Below are positions 41,657 through 50,294 of a DNA stretch of 64,000 nt, piece after piece. The notes beneath the pieces were generated by a model. It did no database searches. It saw only the letters and a list, made by a program, of their open reading frames with translations, and was not told where the DNA came from. Position 1 is the stretch's first letter. Every line of letters begins with the position of its first letter. Made by a program: the position numbers and the translations under genes. The stretch spans positions 830,982 to 894,981 of the forward strand of contig NZ_JH636049.1 of assembly GCF_000258175.1 (NCBI RefSeq), given 5' to 3'. This DNA comes from Saccharomonospora xinjiangensis XJ-54 (GTDB lineage: Bacteria > Actinomycetota > Actinomycetes > Mycobacteriales > Pseudonocardiaceae).

Positions 41657-42919
41657 ATGACCGTAGTTGTGCCCACTCCCTCCCGCCGCGCCATCGACCT
41701 CGGCCCTGCCGTGGAACTCGTGTCAAAGGAGGAGGGACACCGCCAGCCGCTGGCACCGGAGTTCGTCTCGCCGCACGATTTCTCTCCGCTGGAGGTCGCC
41801 TACGATTTCGGGCGGGTCCGCAGGGAGGACATCGAGGCGGGGCCGCGCAACATCTGGCGGTACAAGAAGCTGCTCCCCGTTCCATCGGACGTCGAGGACA
41901 TCCCGAACACCGAGCCCGGTTGTACGAGGCTGGTGCGGGCCGACCGGCTCGCGAAGGAACTCGGTGTGCGGCGCCTGTGGGTGAAGGACGACACCGGAAA
42001 TCCGACGCACTCGTTCAAGGACCGTGTCGTCGCCGTGGCGCTGGCCGCCGCTCGCGAGTTCGGTTTCGACACGCTCGCCTGTCCCTCCACAGGCAATCTC
42101 GCCAATGCCGTCGCCGCAGCGGCGGCCAGGGCAGGCTGGCGTTCCGTCGTGCTGATTCCGTCGTCGCTCGAGCGGGCGAAGGTGCTCACCACAGCCGTGT
42201 ACGACGGCGCGCTGATCGCGGTGGACGGCAACTACGACGACGTCAACCGGCTGGCCACCCAGCTCGCCGCCGAACACGAGAGCTGGGCGTTCGTCAACGT
42301 CAACGTGCGCCCCTACTACTCGGAGGGGTCCAAGACGCTCGCGTTCGAGGTCGCCGAACAGCTTGGCTGGCGGCTTCCCGAGCAGATCGTCGTGCCTATC
42401 GCATCGGGCTCCCAACTGACCAAAGTGGACAAAGGGTTTCACGAACTCGGCGAACTCGGTCTCGTGGAGTCCACCCCGTACCGCGTGTTCGGTGCGCAGG
42501 CCACCGGATGCTCGCCGGTGTCGTCGGCGTTCCGCGAGGGCCACGACGTGGTTCGGCCGGTCCGCCCCGACACCATCGCCCGCTCGCTGGCCATCGGAAA
42601 TCCCGCCGACGGGCCGTACGTCCTCGACACCGTTCGACGGACAGGTGGAGCCATCGCCGACGTCAGTGACGACGAGGTGGTGGAGGGCATCCGGCTGCTC
42701 GCCCGCACCGAGGGCATCTTCACCGAGACCGCCGGGGGTGTCACGGTCGCGACCGCCAAGAAGCTCCTCGACGAGGGCAGCCTCGACCCTGACGCCGAAA
42801 CGGTCCTGCTGATCACCGGGGACGGTTTGAAGACCCTGGACGCGCTCGGCGACCGGGTGGGGCCCAAGGCCACCGTCCCGCCGTCGGTGGAGGCCGTGCA
42901 AGCCGCGCTGGACGGATGA
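41657..42919 (+). CDS. thrC: Threonine synthase
   Basis: A 420-residue PLP enzyme forming threonine from O-phosphohomoserine. The PLP lysine is in DDTGNPTHSFKDRVVAVAL; CPSTGNLANAVAAAAARAG binds the cofactor phosphate, and IASGSQLTKVDKGFHELGEL is typical of this (plant/actinobacterial, SAM-sensing-like length) class. ATG 41657 is preferred (GGAAGGA seven bases upstream); the ATG at 41639 lies inside the riboswitch helix. The 3' end overlaps the convergent comEC by 107 bases. SAM-riboswitch control ties threonine and methionine branches of homoserine use. Confidence 0.96.
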   Translation: MTVVVPTPSRRAIDLGPAVELVSKEEGHRQPLAPEFVSPHDFSPLEVAYDFGRVRREDIEAGPRNIWRYKKLLPVPSDVEDIPNTEPGCTRLVRADRLAKELGVRRLWVKDDTGNPTHSFKDRVVAVALAAAREFGFDTLACPSTGNLANAVAAAAARAGWRSVVLIPSSLERAKVLTTAVYDGALIAVDGNYDDVNRLATQLAAEHESWAFVNVNVRPYYSEGSKTLAFEVAEQLGWRLPEQIVVPIASGSQLTKVDKGFHELGELGLVESTPYRVFGAQATGCSPVSSAFREGHDVVRPVRPDTIARSLAIGNPADGPYVLDTVRRTGGAIADVSDDEVVEGIRLLARTEGIFTETAGGVTVATAKKLLDEGSLDPDAETVLLITGDGLKTLDALGDRVGPKATVPPSVEAVQAALDG

Positions 42920-45569
42920 GTTCCCCAGCGCGGCCCCGCCGCCGTCGCGGCTCCGGTCCTCGCTCGACGACGGCCGGTTGACCACCGTCCATGACCACGG
43001 CCGCGTCACCACCGGTGTCAGTCCTCGTCACGAGTGCCCCAGCGCCCGTGAGCATCCGGAGAGTGACCGGACTGGGGTGCCCATAGGTGTTGTCCGCTCC
43101 CACGCTGGTGACAGCCACCCTGGGCGACACCGCAGTGAGGAATGCGGGCAGCGTGTACCGGCTCCCGTGGTGCGGCACCTTCAAGATCTCCGCGCGGAGA
43201 TCGGTCGCCGCGAGCAACTCCGCCTGCGCCGTCAGCTCGACGTCACCGGTCAGCAGGACACGTCCTGCCGGTGTAGTGGCCCGCAGCACCACCGAACTGT
43301 TGTTGACCGTGGTGCCGTCGGTGCCGCCAGTGTCGTCGGTGCCGCCGGTGCCGCCTCTGTCTCCGGTGTCTCCGGTGTCTCCGGAAGGCGGATCGACAGG
43401 CCCGGCCGGAGCCAGCACCTCCAGCCACAGTTCGGCCCAGACGAGCCGATCACCTTCCGCCAGCTCGACCACCGGAACACCACGGGTGGAGGAACTCTCC
43501 AGCACATCCCTCCACGCCCAGCCCGGGGCACGCCCGGGCCCCACGGCCACCGCACCGACGGCGCGTCCGTCGAACACCGCGGCGAGACCACCCACGTGAT
43601 CGGCGTGCAGATGGGTGAGCACCACCAACGGCACCCTTTCCACATCGAGCCGGTCGAGGCAGCGGTCGAGTGACAGCGGATCGGGCCCCGTATCGACGAT
43701 CACCGCTCGCCCCGGCTCCCCCGTGGCCAGGACGAGTCCGTCGCCCTGACCCACGTCGCACGCGACGAGCACCCAGTCGTCGGGCGGCCATCCCGGAGTG
43801 AGCACCCGCACCGGCAGAGCCAGCACCAACGCCACCGCCGCCAGGAGAACGAACAACGACCGTGACCGGCGGAACCGGAACCCGCAGACCAGGACGGCCA
43901 CAACGACCACCGCGAGCGCTCCGCCCCACCAACCCTGCGGCCATGGAAGCACCGCGCCGGGAACCGCCGCTGCCCGCCGGGCCACGAGAATCAACCACTC
44001 CACCCCCGGACCGGCGAGGCGCACGACCAGCTCCGCGGCGCCAGGCCAGATCGGTGCGAGTATCGCGCCCACGGCGCCCAGCACGGTCACAGGAGCAACG
44101 ACAGGGGCCGCCAGGAGGTTGGCGACCACGGACACCAGGCTCACCTCGCCCACCATCCCGGCGATGACCGGCGCCGTCGCGAGGAAGGCCACTGCGGGCA
44201 CCGCGATCGCGTCGGCCACGCCCCGAGGCAGTCCCCTGCGGGCCAGCGTCCGAGACCACGGCGGCGCCACCAGCACGAGCGCCGCCGTCGCCACTACCGA
44301 CAGCACGAAACCCATGCTCACCCCCATTTCGGGATCGTGGAGGCAGAGCACGCACACCGCCGCTGCCAGCGCGGGCAAGGCGGACCCACGACGGCCGAGG
44401 ACGAGGGCGAGCAGGCCCACGGCACCCATCACACCGGCCCGCAGGACGCTCGGCTCGTACCCCACGAGGACCACGAACCCGGCGAGCGCGCCTGCGGCGA
44501 GCGCGGCAGAACCGCGCGGCCCGAAACGGAAGGCCCGCGCCAGCAACAACACCGCGCCGCACACAATGGCCACATTGGACCCGGACACGGCGGTGAGGTG
44601 CGACATCCCCGCGTCGAGGAACTCCTGCTCGACCCGGCCCGGCAGCCCGGTGGTATCGCCCACGACCAGTCCTGGCAGCAGGCTGGCCGATTCCTGGTCG
44701 AGTACGCCGGATACATCGCGGAACGCGACCCGCAACGATTCGCCGCCCCGCTGCCACCACGGTGCTTCCCCTTCAACGCTGGGCGGCCCGCGCACGTAAC
44801 CAACCGCGACCGTCAGCTCGTGAGGACGCGCGGGCGCCAGCTCGGCGCGTGCCGTCACCCGCTGTCCGACGAGCACACCGGCCCACGACTCCGCCGCGCC
44901 GAGCAACAACACACGGCCATCCGAATCGATGCGCTCCCCACCGAAGTTCACATGCCGGACATCCACGGGTACGAGCACCGACCGGGTTCCGCCTCGCAGG
45001 GAGCCGTACCCACTCGTGTGCACCTGGCGCGGCCGCTCCGCGACCACGGCGGTCAGCATCACCTCCTCCCCTCTTCGCGCCCTCTCCCTGAGCGGATCAT
45101 GTTCCGCGTCGTACAACCGGACTGCGGTTGGCCACGCCGTGAGCAGTCCGCACATCAGGAGCGCACCGGCAGCCGGTCGCCATCGCGAGCGGTCACAACG
45201 TTTCCGTGGGCAGTCCGACCGCTCAGACCGTCCGCCTCGACCGGGGCAGGCAGCTGATCCGGAGCGGCTGGTGCCGTGAGCTCCTCCAGTGGCCTCAGTT
45301 CCGCCAACGCCGCTACTTTCGCCAACGCCGCCGACGTCGGCAGCTCCGTCGGTGCCGTCGGTGCCGTCAGCGCGGCCAGACCGGCCGGACCACCGCCACA
45401 ACGCCATACCGCAGACGCAGCCGGTGGCCCCGCACAGCACGGCAAGCCACCAGCCGCCCAGAAGGCCGAGAATCGTCGCCGCCCACACCGTCACCGCCGC
45501 GGGCACCAACCGCCAGTCGTGCCGTCCTATGCTGGTGGGAGCCGGGTGTTCCGCAACCCGAACGATCAC
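42813..45569 (-). CDS. comEC: ComEC/Rec2 DNA uptake channel protein
   Basis: A 918-residue membrane protein that carries single-stranded DNA across the membrane during transformation. N-terminal transmembrane segments are followed by the competence domain (LPGLVVGDTTGLPGRVEQEF; GSNVAIVCGAVLLLARAF) and a C-terminal metallo-beta-lactamase domain with the metal motif LTHLHADHVGGLAAVFDG. Two linkers are Gly/Thr/Asp-rich low complexity (around 43308-43385 and 45330-45400). GTG 45569 is preceded by GGAGAA. The last 35 codons lie antisense to thrC. Whether this organism is naturally competent is unknown. Confidence 0.93.
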   Translation of the reverse strand: MIVRVAEHPAPTSIGRHDWRLVPAAVTVWAATILGLLGGWWLAVLCGATGCVCGMALWRWSGRSGRADGTDGTDGAADVGGVGESSGVGGTEATGGAHGTSRSGSAACPGRGGRSERSDCPRKRCDRSRWRPAAGALLMCGLLTAWPTAVRLYDAEHDPLRERARRGEEVMLTAVVAERPRQVHTSGYGSLRGGTRSVLVPVDVRHVNFGGERIDSDGRVLLLGAAESWAGVLVGQRVTARAELAPARPHELTVAVGYVRGPPSVEGEAPWWQRGGESLRVAFRDVSGVLDQESASLLPGLVVGDTTGLPGRVEQEFLDAGMSHLTAVSGSNVAIVCGAVLLLARAFRFGPRGSAALAAGALAGFVVLVGYEPSVLRAGVMGAVGLLALVLGRRGSALPALAAAVCVLCLHDPEMGVSMGFVLSVVATAALVLVAPPWSRTLARRGLPRGVADAIAVPAVAFLATAPVIAGMVGEVSLVSVVANLLAAPVVAPVTVLGAVGAILAPIWPGAAELVVRLAGPGVEWLILVARRAAAVPGAVLPWPQGWWGGALAVVVVAVLVCGFRFRRSRSLFVLLAAVALVLALPVRVLTPGWPPDDWVLVACDVGQGDGLVLATGEPGRAVIVDTGPDPLSLDRCLDRLDVERVPLVVLTHLHADHVGGLAAVFDGRAVGAVAVGPGRAPGWAWRDVLESSSTRGVPVVELAEGDRLVWAELWLEVLAPAGPVDPPSGDTGDTGDRGGTGGTDDTGGTDGTTVNNSSVVLRATTPAGRVLLTGDVELTAQAELLAATDLRAEILKVPHHGSRYTLPAFLTAVSPRVAVTSVGADNTYGHPSPVTLRMLTGAGALVTRTDTGGDAAVVMDGGQPAVVERGPEPRRRRGRAGELIRPARLARPPPTAGRWPWAPPGRRARPGSSNRPR

Positions 45570-45581
45570 GTTTGTTCTCCG

Positions 45582-46700
45582 TCATCCGACGGATACCCGG
45601 TCGCGCAGGCGCGCGAACCGCTTGGCGCCGATACCGTCGATCTCACGAAGTTGCTCGACAGACGTGAACCGTCCATGGCTGTCGCGCCATTCGAGGATTC
45701 GCGCCGCCGTCACTTCCCCCACGCCCGGCAGAGTCTCCAGCAACCCTTGATCAGCGGAGTTCAGATCCACCTTCGACGACGTTGAACCGTCTGATGTGGA
45801 CACGCTGGAGGTGCCTGCCTTGTCCTCCTGGCTCGCACCCGGAGGCGGTGTCACGCCGACGTAGATCTGCTCACCGTCCGAGACCCGGCGCGCCAGATTG
45901 ACCGTGAGCAGGTCGGCACCCCGCTTCGCCCCTCCCGCGAGCTCGACGGCGTCGGCGACCCGGGCACCGGGTTCCACGGTGATCAGCCCGGGTTCAGCGA
46001 CCTTCCCGACGACGCTGACCACCAGGGATGTCGCGGTGGCGCTCGCGGGTGTCCCCGCACCCGAGGGAGGAAGATTCGGCACCGAGTTCTGGCGGGCCAC
46101 GGGTAATGGCGGCGCTCGCTCCGGCTCAGGACCGCTGCCGATCAGCATCGCGGTGACGACACCGAGAACCACCCCTGCCACCGCCGCGACGACCATGGCA
46201 GGCCTGCGGCGTGCGGGCGCGCCACCGTGCAGGCCGGGACGCCAACGCTCCACAAGCCTGGCAAGCGGTGTCTCGCCTGACGGTTCGCGATGGCGTGGTG
46301 ATGGCCTGCTCACCGCCTCCGGACGCTCAGCGTGCCCACTGGCCTCGGCGGCCAACTGCGCGAGCCGCACACGCTGTGGCGGCCCGCCGACGTCGCCAGG
46401 ACCGGATCGGTCCTCACTGAGCACGTCCACACGGCAAGGGCTGTCGCCGCTGTCCTCTATGCAGTCGCCGGCGTGGCCCGTGCGATCACCGGCCTCGGTT
46501 TCCCGAACCGTACGAACAGCACTCACACCGGGAACGCCGTGGACACCATCGACGCCCCCGCCACGGTCCCGATCCTGCTCGTCCATCCGGAACTCGAGAT
46601 TACGGCGATACTGTACGGACTCTGCTCGCGCTGTTCGGGACATCGTGCCCGTAACCGACGCCGTGTTCTCCGCCGTCGCGTTCCCTGTCGTCTCGACCAT
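45582..46700 (-). CDS. comEA: ComEA-like DNA-binding competence protein
   Basis: Membrane-anchored DNA receptor for uptake. An N-terminal disordered, charged region of about 150 residues precedes one transmembrane helix (AMVVAAVAGVVLGVVTAMLI), an SLBB domain (VVSVVGKVAEPGLITVEPGA) and a C-terminal helix-hairpin-helix domain with VDLNSADQGLLETLPGVGE and IDGIGAKRFARLRD. The cytoplasmic N-terminal extension is long for ComEA. The start is uncertain: ATGs at 46700, 46646 and 46586 are in frame and none has a good ribosome binding site. It ends 13 bases before comEC. Confidence 0.9.
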   Translation of the reverse strand: MVETTGNATAENTASVTGTMSRTARAESVQYRRNLEFRMDEQDRDRGGGVDGVHGVPGVSAVRTVRETEAGDRTGHAGDCIEDSGDSPCRVDVLSEDRSGPGDVGGPPQRVRLAQLAAEASGHAERPEAVSRPSPRHREPSGETPLARLVERWRPGLHGGAPARRRPAMVVAAVAGVVLGVVTAMLIGSGPEPERAPPLPVARQNSVPNLPPSGAGTPASATATSLVVSVVGKVAEPGLITVEPGARVADAVELAGGAKRGADLLTVNLARRVSDGEQIYVGVTPPPGASQEDKAGTSSVSTSDGSTSSKVDLNSADQGLLETLPGVGEVTAARILEWRDSHGRFTSVEQLREIDGIGAKRFARLRDRVSVG

Positions 46701-46828
46701 GCGTTCGACGCTACGGTGACACGGCTGTTCGGCACGAGAGGATCGCACTGCGCCTGTGGACAACTCCGATCCTGTGGACAACTCGGCCGCGACAGGCGTC
46801 CTCGGCTCGACGCGGTGTCACGATCACG

Positions 46829-47677
46829 TCACCGGAATCGCCGATGCACCACCACACCGACCACACCGGGACCGGTGTGCGCACCGATCACCGCCCCCAA
46901 CTCGGAGACGACGCATCCCAATGATCCTGACAACCTCTCGTCGAGCCGCGTGGCGATCGCCGCGGCGCGGTCAGGAGCCGCCAAGTGGTGGACAGCGACC
47001 GACACCTCGCCGTCACCGGCGGCCTCTTCAGCAAGGTCCACCAAGCGGTTCAGCGCACGGTGTATGGTGCGCACCTTCTCCAATGGACGGATCTCGCCGT
47101 CGGTCATGTGCAACACCGGCTTCACCGCGAGCGCGGTGCCGAGCAATGCCGAAGCCGCACCGATCCGACCGCCGCGCCGCAGATATTCCAGGGTCTCCAC
47201 GACGAAGAACGTGTCCGATGCCTCGGCTGCGGCCACGGCGGCCCGCTCGACCTCCGCGACATCGTGGCCGCGGCCCGCCGCCTCCGCGGCGTCGAGCACG
47301 GCGAAGCCCAAGCCCATCGCGATGGAGCGTGAATCGACCACGCGCACGAGGTCGGGCCCCACTTCCTGAGCGGCGAGCAGCGCGGCCTCCCAAGTACCGG
47401 ACAGCTTCTTCGACAGGTGGATCGACACGATGGCGTCGGCCCCCGCGTCCAGCGCATTCCGGTAAACCGCTGCGAAGGCCGCGGGCGAGGGTCGCGAGGT
47501 CGTCACGATCTTCCGCTGCGCCAGCGCGCTCGCCAGTGCCGAGGGGCCGAACTCGACGCCGTCGAGCGAGGAGACACCATCGACGAGGACATGCAGTGGA
47601 ACGACGGTGATGTCGCTCCGCTCGGCGAAACCCTCGGGCAGATGCGCTGTGGAATCCGTGACAACCGCGACCGGCAC
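46829..47677 (-). CDS. DegV-family fatty-acid-binding protein
   Basis: A 282-residue DegV protein (related to FakB, which presents fatty acids for phosphorylation). VAVVTDSTAHLPEGFAERSD opens the fold; TTSRPSPAAFAAVYRNAL and SIHLSKKLSGTWEAALLAA are conserved ligand-binding segments; EYLRRGGRIGAASALLGTAL is the second-domain signature. GTG 47677 is the start. The gene lies six bases from the SGNH hydrolase gene and reads the same way, so it is probably the end of the nadD-rsfS-gpgP transcript. Confidence 0.94.
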   Translation of the reverse strand: MPVAVVTDSTAHLPEGFAERSDITVVPLHVLVDGVSSLDGVEFGPSALASALAQRKIVTTSRPSPAAFAAVYRNALDAGADAIVSIHLSKKLSGTWEAALLAAQEVGPDLVRVVDSRSIAMGLGFAVLDAAEAAGRGHDVAEVERAAVAAAEASDTFFVVETLEYLRRGGRIGAASALLGTALAVKPVLHMTDGEIRPLEKVRTIHRALNRLVDLAEEAAGDGEVSVAVHHLAAPDRAAAIATRLDERLSGSLGCVVSELGAVIGAHTGPGVVGVVVHRRFR

Positions 47678-47682
47678 GCCGG

Positions 47683-48456
47683 TCAGCCTACGTGGCCGAA
47701 CCGGTCGGCGTCGGCAGCGACGGCGCCCTCATGGGTGACCAGCGGCCGGATCAGCTCGGCCATCGCGGCGCCGACCGCCGCGTGCCCTTCCCAGCCCCAG
47801 TGCATGCCGTCTGGGTTGCCGTGCCCACCGAAGACATGAGAGGCCACGACGGCCGGCACGTCCAGTACAGGGACGCCTTTGCCTTCGGCCCAGCCCGCGA
47901 TGGCGGCGGCGGTACGCGGACGCGCGGTCTGCACATGACCGTACGACCGCGCGCGATGCACCGACGGCAGCCAGGCCACCACGGGCAGCGAGGGACGCAG
48001 CACACGCAGCGCGGACAGGGCCGTGTCGAGGTAGCGCGCGGTCAGGCGCGGAGGCAGGGCGGAGGGCCGTCCCCGCAACGCGACCGACAGCAGGGGCTGC
48101 GCGGCGAGATACGCCCCGCGCACGATGCGCCGAAGCGGATCGGGCCGGAGATAGCGCAAACCCGTGCGCAGGTACGTCGGTAGCGGTGACGGCAGCGTGT
48201 CCATGCTGCCCACCGCGAGCACCACGACATCCGTCCGGTGCAACTCCGCCCACACCCGGGGATCGCCGATCATCGACCACCACGCGTCGCGGGCGGTCCA
48301 CCCCGCTCCCGCGACGAGTTCGGCGCTTCCCCCGAGGGCGCGCGCGGCGGCATTCGGCCACAGCCTCGGATCATCTGCAGGGCAGCCACCTTCGGGGCCG
48401 TGGAAGCTCAGCGAGTCACCGAACACGAGAATCCGTGGTGAGCCCGGCTTCGTCAC
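47683..48456 (-). CDS. SGNH/GDSL-type hydrolase
   Basis: A 257-residue esterase-like protein. The catalytic serine is in ILVFGDSLSFHG (GDS), the oxyanion Gly/Asn region includes ELVAGAGWTARDAWW and VVLAVGSMDTLPS (with Ser-Met-Asp in place of the usual Gly-x-Asn-Asp), and the Asp-His pair is in NPDGMHWGWEGH. Actinobacterial homologues next to gpgP have been linked to octanoylation of methylglucose lipopolysaccharides (OctT neighbourhood) or remain unstudied; I do not assign a substrate. GTG 48456 overlaps the gpgP stop. Confidence 0.88.
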   Translation of the reverse strand: MTKPGSPRILVFGDSLSFHGPEGGCPADDPRLWPNAAARALGGSAELVAGAGWTARDAWWSMIGDPRVWAELHRTDVVVLAVGSMDTLPSPLPTYLRTGLRYLRPDPLRRIVRGAYLAAQPLLSVALRGRPSALPPRLTARYLDTALSALRVLRPSLPVVAWLPSVHRARSYGHVQTARPRTAAAIAGWAEGKGVPVLDVPAVVASHVFGGHGNPDGMHWGWEGHAAVGAAMAELIRPLVTHEGAVAADADRFGHVG

Positions 48457-49064
48457 CCGGTGATTCCCGCGTTGTAGGCGCGCAGTCTCCACGTGCCGGC
48501 CTGGTGCTCCAGCTCCACCCAATGACAGTTGCCGATGCCCCCGAGCGACGGCCACAACTCGACGGGCAGCCGCAGCAACTTCGCGGTCAGCGCGAGGATC
48601 AACCCGCCGTGCGCGGCGAACAGCACGGTGGCAGCTCTCTCGTCGCTGTTGAGCAGGTCGGCGACCACCTCGTGGGCCCGCTCGGCGACCTCGAGGCGGG
48701 ACTCGCCACCCGGCGGGGCCCACGTCGCGTCGAGCCGCCAGCGGTCGCGCTCGCCGGGCGCGCGCTCGTCCACGGCCGCGCCGGTGAGACCCTGCCACTC
48801 GCCGAGATGGGTCTCGCGCAGCCGCTTGTCCAGCCGCAGCGGCAGATCGAACGCCTCCGTCAGCACCGTGGCGGTATCGGTGGCCCTGCGCAGGTCGGAT
48901 GCGATGACGAGACCGGGCTCGAACCGGGCGAGCGCCGACGCGGCGAACCGCGCCTGTTTCCAGCCGACCTCGGTCAGTGCCGAGTCGAGCTGCCCCTGCA
49001 TCCGTCCTGCCGCGTTGTAATCGGTCTCACCGTGCCGCCAGAGCACGAGCCGCCGGAGTGTCAC
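48453..49064 (-). CDS. gpgP: Histidine phosphatase, glucosyl-3-phosphoglycerate phosphatase-like
   Basis: A 203-residue phosphatase of the phosphoglycerate mutase superfamily. The catalytic RHG motif is in VLWRHGETDYNAAGRMQG; the acid residue is in RETHLGEWQG and the second histidine in VLFAAHGGLILALTAKLL. The order nadD-rsfS-gpgP equals Rv2421c-Rv2420c-Rv2419c in M. tuberculosis, where GpgP dephosphorylates glucosyl-3-phosphoglycerate. The name follows that synteny. GTG 49064 overlaps the rsfS stop. Confidence 0.88.
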   Translation of the reverse strand: MTLRRLVLWRHGETDYNAAGRMQGQLDSALTEVGWKQARFAASALARFEPGLVIASDLRRATDTATVLTEAFDLPLRLDKRLRETHLGEWQGLTGAAVDERAPGERDRWRLDATWAPPGGESRLEVAERAHEVVADLLNSDERAATVLFAAHGGLILALTAKLLRLPVELWPSLGGIGNCHWVELEHQAGTWRLRAYNAGITG

Positions 49065-49477
49065 GGCGCGTCCGTCCCCTGGTCACCGTCGGCACCTTCG
49101 TCGTCCTCCGGCCGCGGTCCCAGCCCTGTCACCTCGATGCGAGGGCAGTCCTTCCACAGCCGTTCCAGACCGTAGAACGCGCGCTCCTCGGTGTGCTGAA
49201 CGTGCACGACGACGTCAACGTAGTCGAGCAGCACCCAGCGCCCCTCCCTGGCGCCTTCCCTGCGCACCGGCTTGTGCCCCGCGGTGCGCAGCTTCTCCTC
49301 GATGTTGTCAACGATGGCCCCGATCTGCCGCTCGTTGGGTGCGGACGCGATCACGAAGACGTCTGTGATCACGAGCCGCTCCGAGACATCGAGCAACACC
49401 ACGTCGGTCGCCTTCTTGTCCGAGGCCGCTCGTGCGGCCGCGGTCGCGAGGTCTCGGGCTTCGGCCGTCGCTGCCAC
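49061..49477 (-). CDS. rsfS: Ribosomal silencing factor RsfS
   Basis: A 138-residue RsfS/Iojap protein that binds L14 and blocks subunit joining under starvation. KATDVVLLDVSERLVITDVF and VIASAPNERQIGAIVDNIEE are conserved, as is the terminal WVLLDYVDVVVHVQHTEERA with FYGLERLWKDCP. An acidic tail (DDEGADGDQGTDAP) is added. GTG 49477 has AAGGAG upstream, which rules out the longer open frame. Confidence 0.96.
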   Translation of the reverse strand: MAATAEARDLATAAARAASDKKATDVVLLDVSERLVITDVFVIASAPNERQIGAIVDNIEEKLRTAGHKPVRREGAREGRWVLLDYVDVVVHVQHTEERAFYGLERLWKDCPRIEVTGLGPRPEDDEGADGDQGTDAP

Positions 49478-49548
49478 GGTGCTCCTTACTGAGTAGAACG
49501 TATGCCGGAAAAGCCTACCCGCAGCCGGACAACGGGTGCGCCCCGATA

Positions 49549-50145
49549 TCAGCCCTGATCCCGCGTGTACAGCCTGCGTTTGTCGATGTAGCGCACCACA
49601 CCGTCGGGCATCAGGTACCACACGGGCTCGCCGTTGCGCACCCGCTCGCGACACGCGGTGGAGGAGATGGCCATCGCGGTGACCTCGACGAGGCTCACCC
49701 TGCCCTCCGGCAGGTGGTGGCCGTTCAACTGGTAGCCCGGGCGGGTGACACCGATGAAGTGAGCCAGCTCGAACAGTTCGTCCGCGTCGCGCCAGGTCAG
49801 GATCTGTTCGAGCGCGTCGGCTCCGGTGATGAAGTACAACTCGTCGTCGGGGTACTCCGCGCGGAGGTCACGCAGCGTGTCCACGGTGTAGGTCTGGCCG
49901 CCCCTGTCGATGTCCACCCTGCTGACGGAGAACACCGGGTTCGACGCGGTGGCGATGACGGTCATGAGGTAGCGGTCCTCAGCCTTCGACACCGCCCTGC
50001 CCGCCTTCTGCCAGGGCTGTCCCGTGGGGACGAAGATGACCTCGTCGAGCCCGAACCGGTGTTGCACCTCGCTCGCGGCGACGAGGTGACCGTTGTGGAC
50101 GGGATCGAACGTGCCACCCATGACCCCGAGCCGACGTGCGGACAT
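49549..50145 (-). CDS. nadD: Nicotinate-nucleotide adenylyltransferase
   Basis: A 198-residue NAD biosynthesis enzyme adding AMP to nicotinate mononucleotide. The nucleotidyltransferase motif [15 protein letters not shown] is at the N terminus; [15 protein letters not shown] and the C-terminal [14 protein letters not shown] (ISSTxxR) are typical. ATG 50145 begins [11 protein letters not shown]; the upstream open frame is not family-like. rsfS follows after 71 bases. Confidence 0.96.
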   Translation of the reverse strand: MSARRLGVMGGTFDPVHNGHLVAASEVQHRFGLDEVIFVPTGQPWQKAGRAVSKAEDRYLMTVIATASNPVFSVSRVDIDRGGQTYTVDTLRDLRAEYPDDELYFITGADALEQILTWRDADELFELAHFIGVTRPGYQLNGHHLPEGRVSLVEVTAMAISSTACRERVRNGEPVWYLMPDGVVRYIDKRRLYTRDQG

Positions 50146-50294
50146 GGCAACCCACCTTAGACGCTGCACCGGGCCACCGGCGGTTCCGGCGGTCCATGCA
50201 ATGCAACCACCGTGCCGCTCGGGGCCTTTCCCGGCGCTCACTCCTGTGGCACAGTTCACCACCGGGCGTGGACTGAACCACCGGGAGGGACGAC

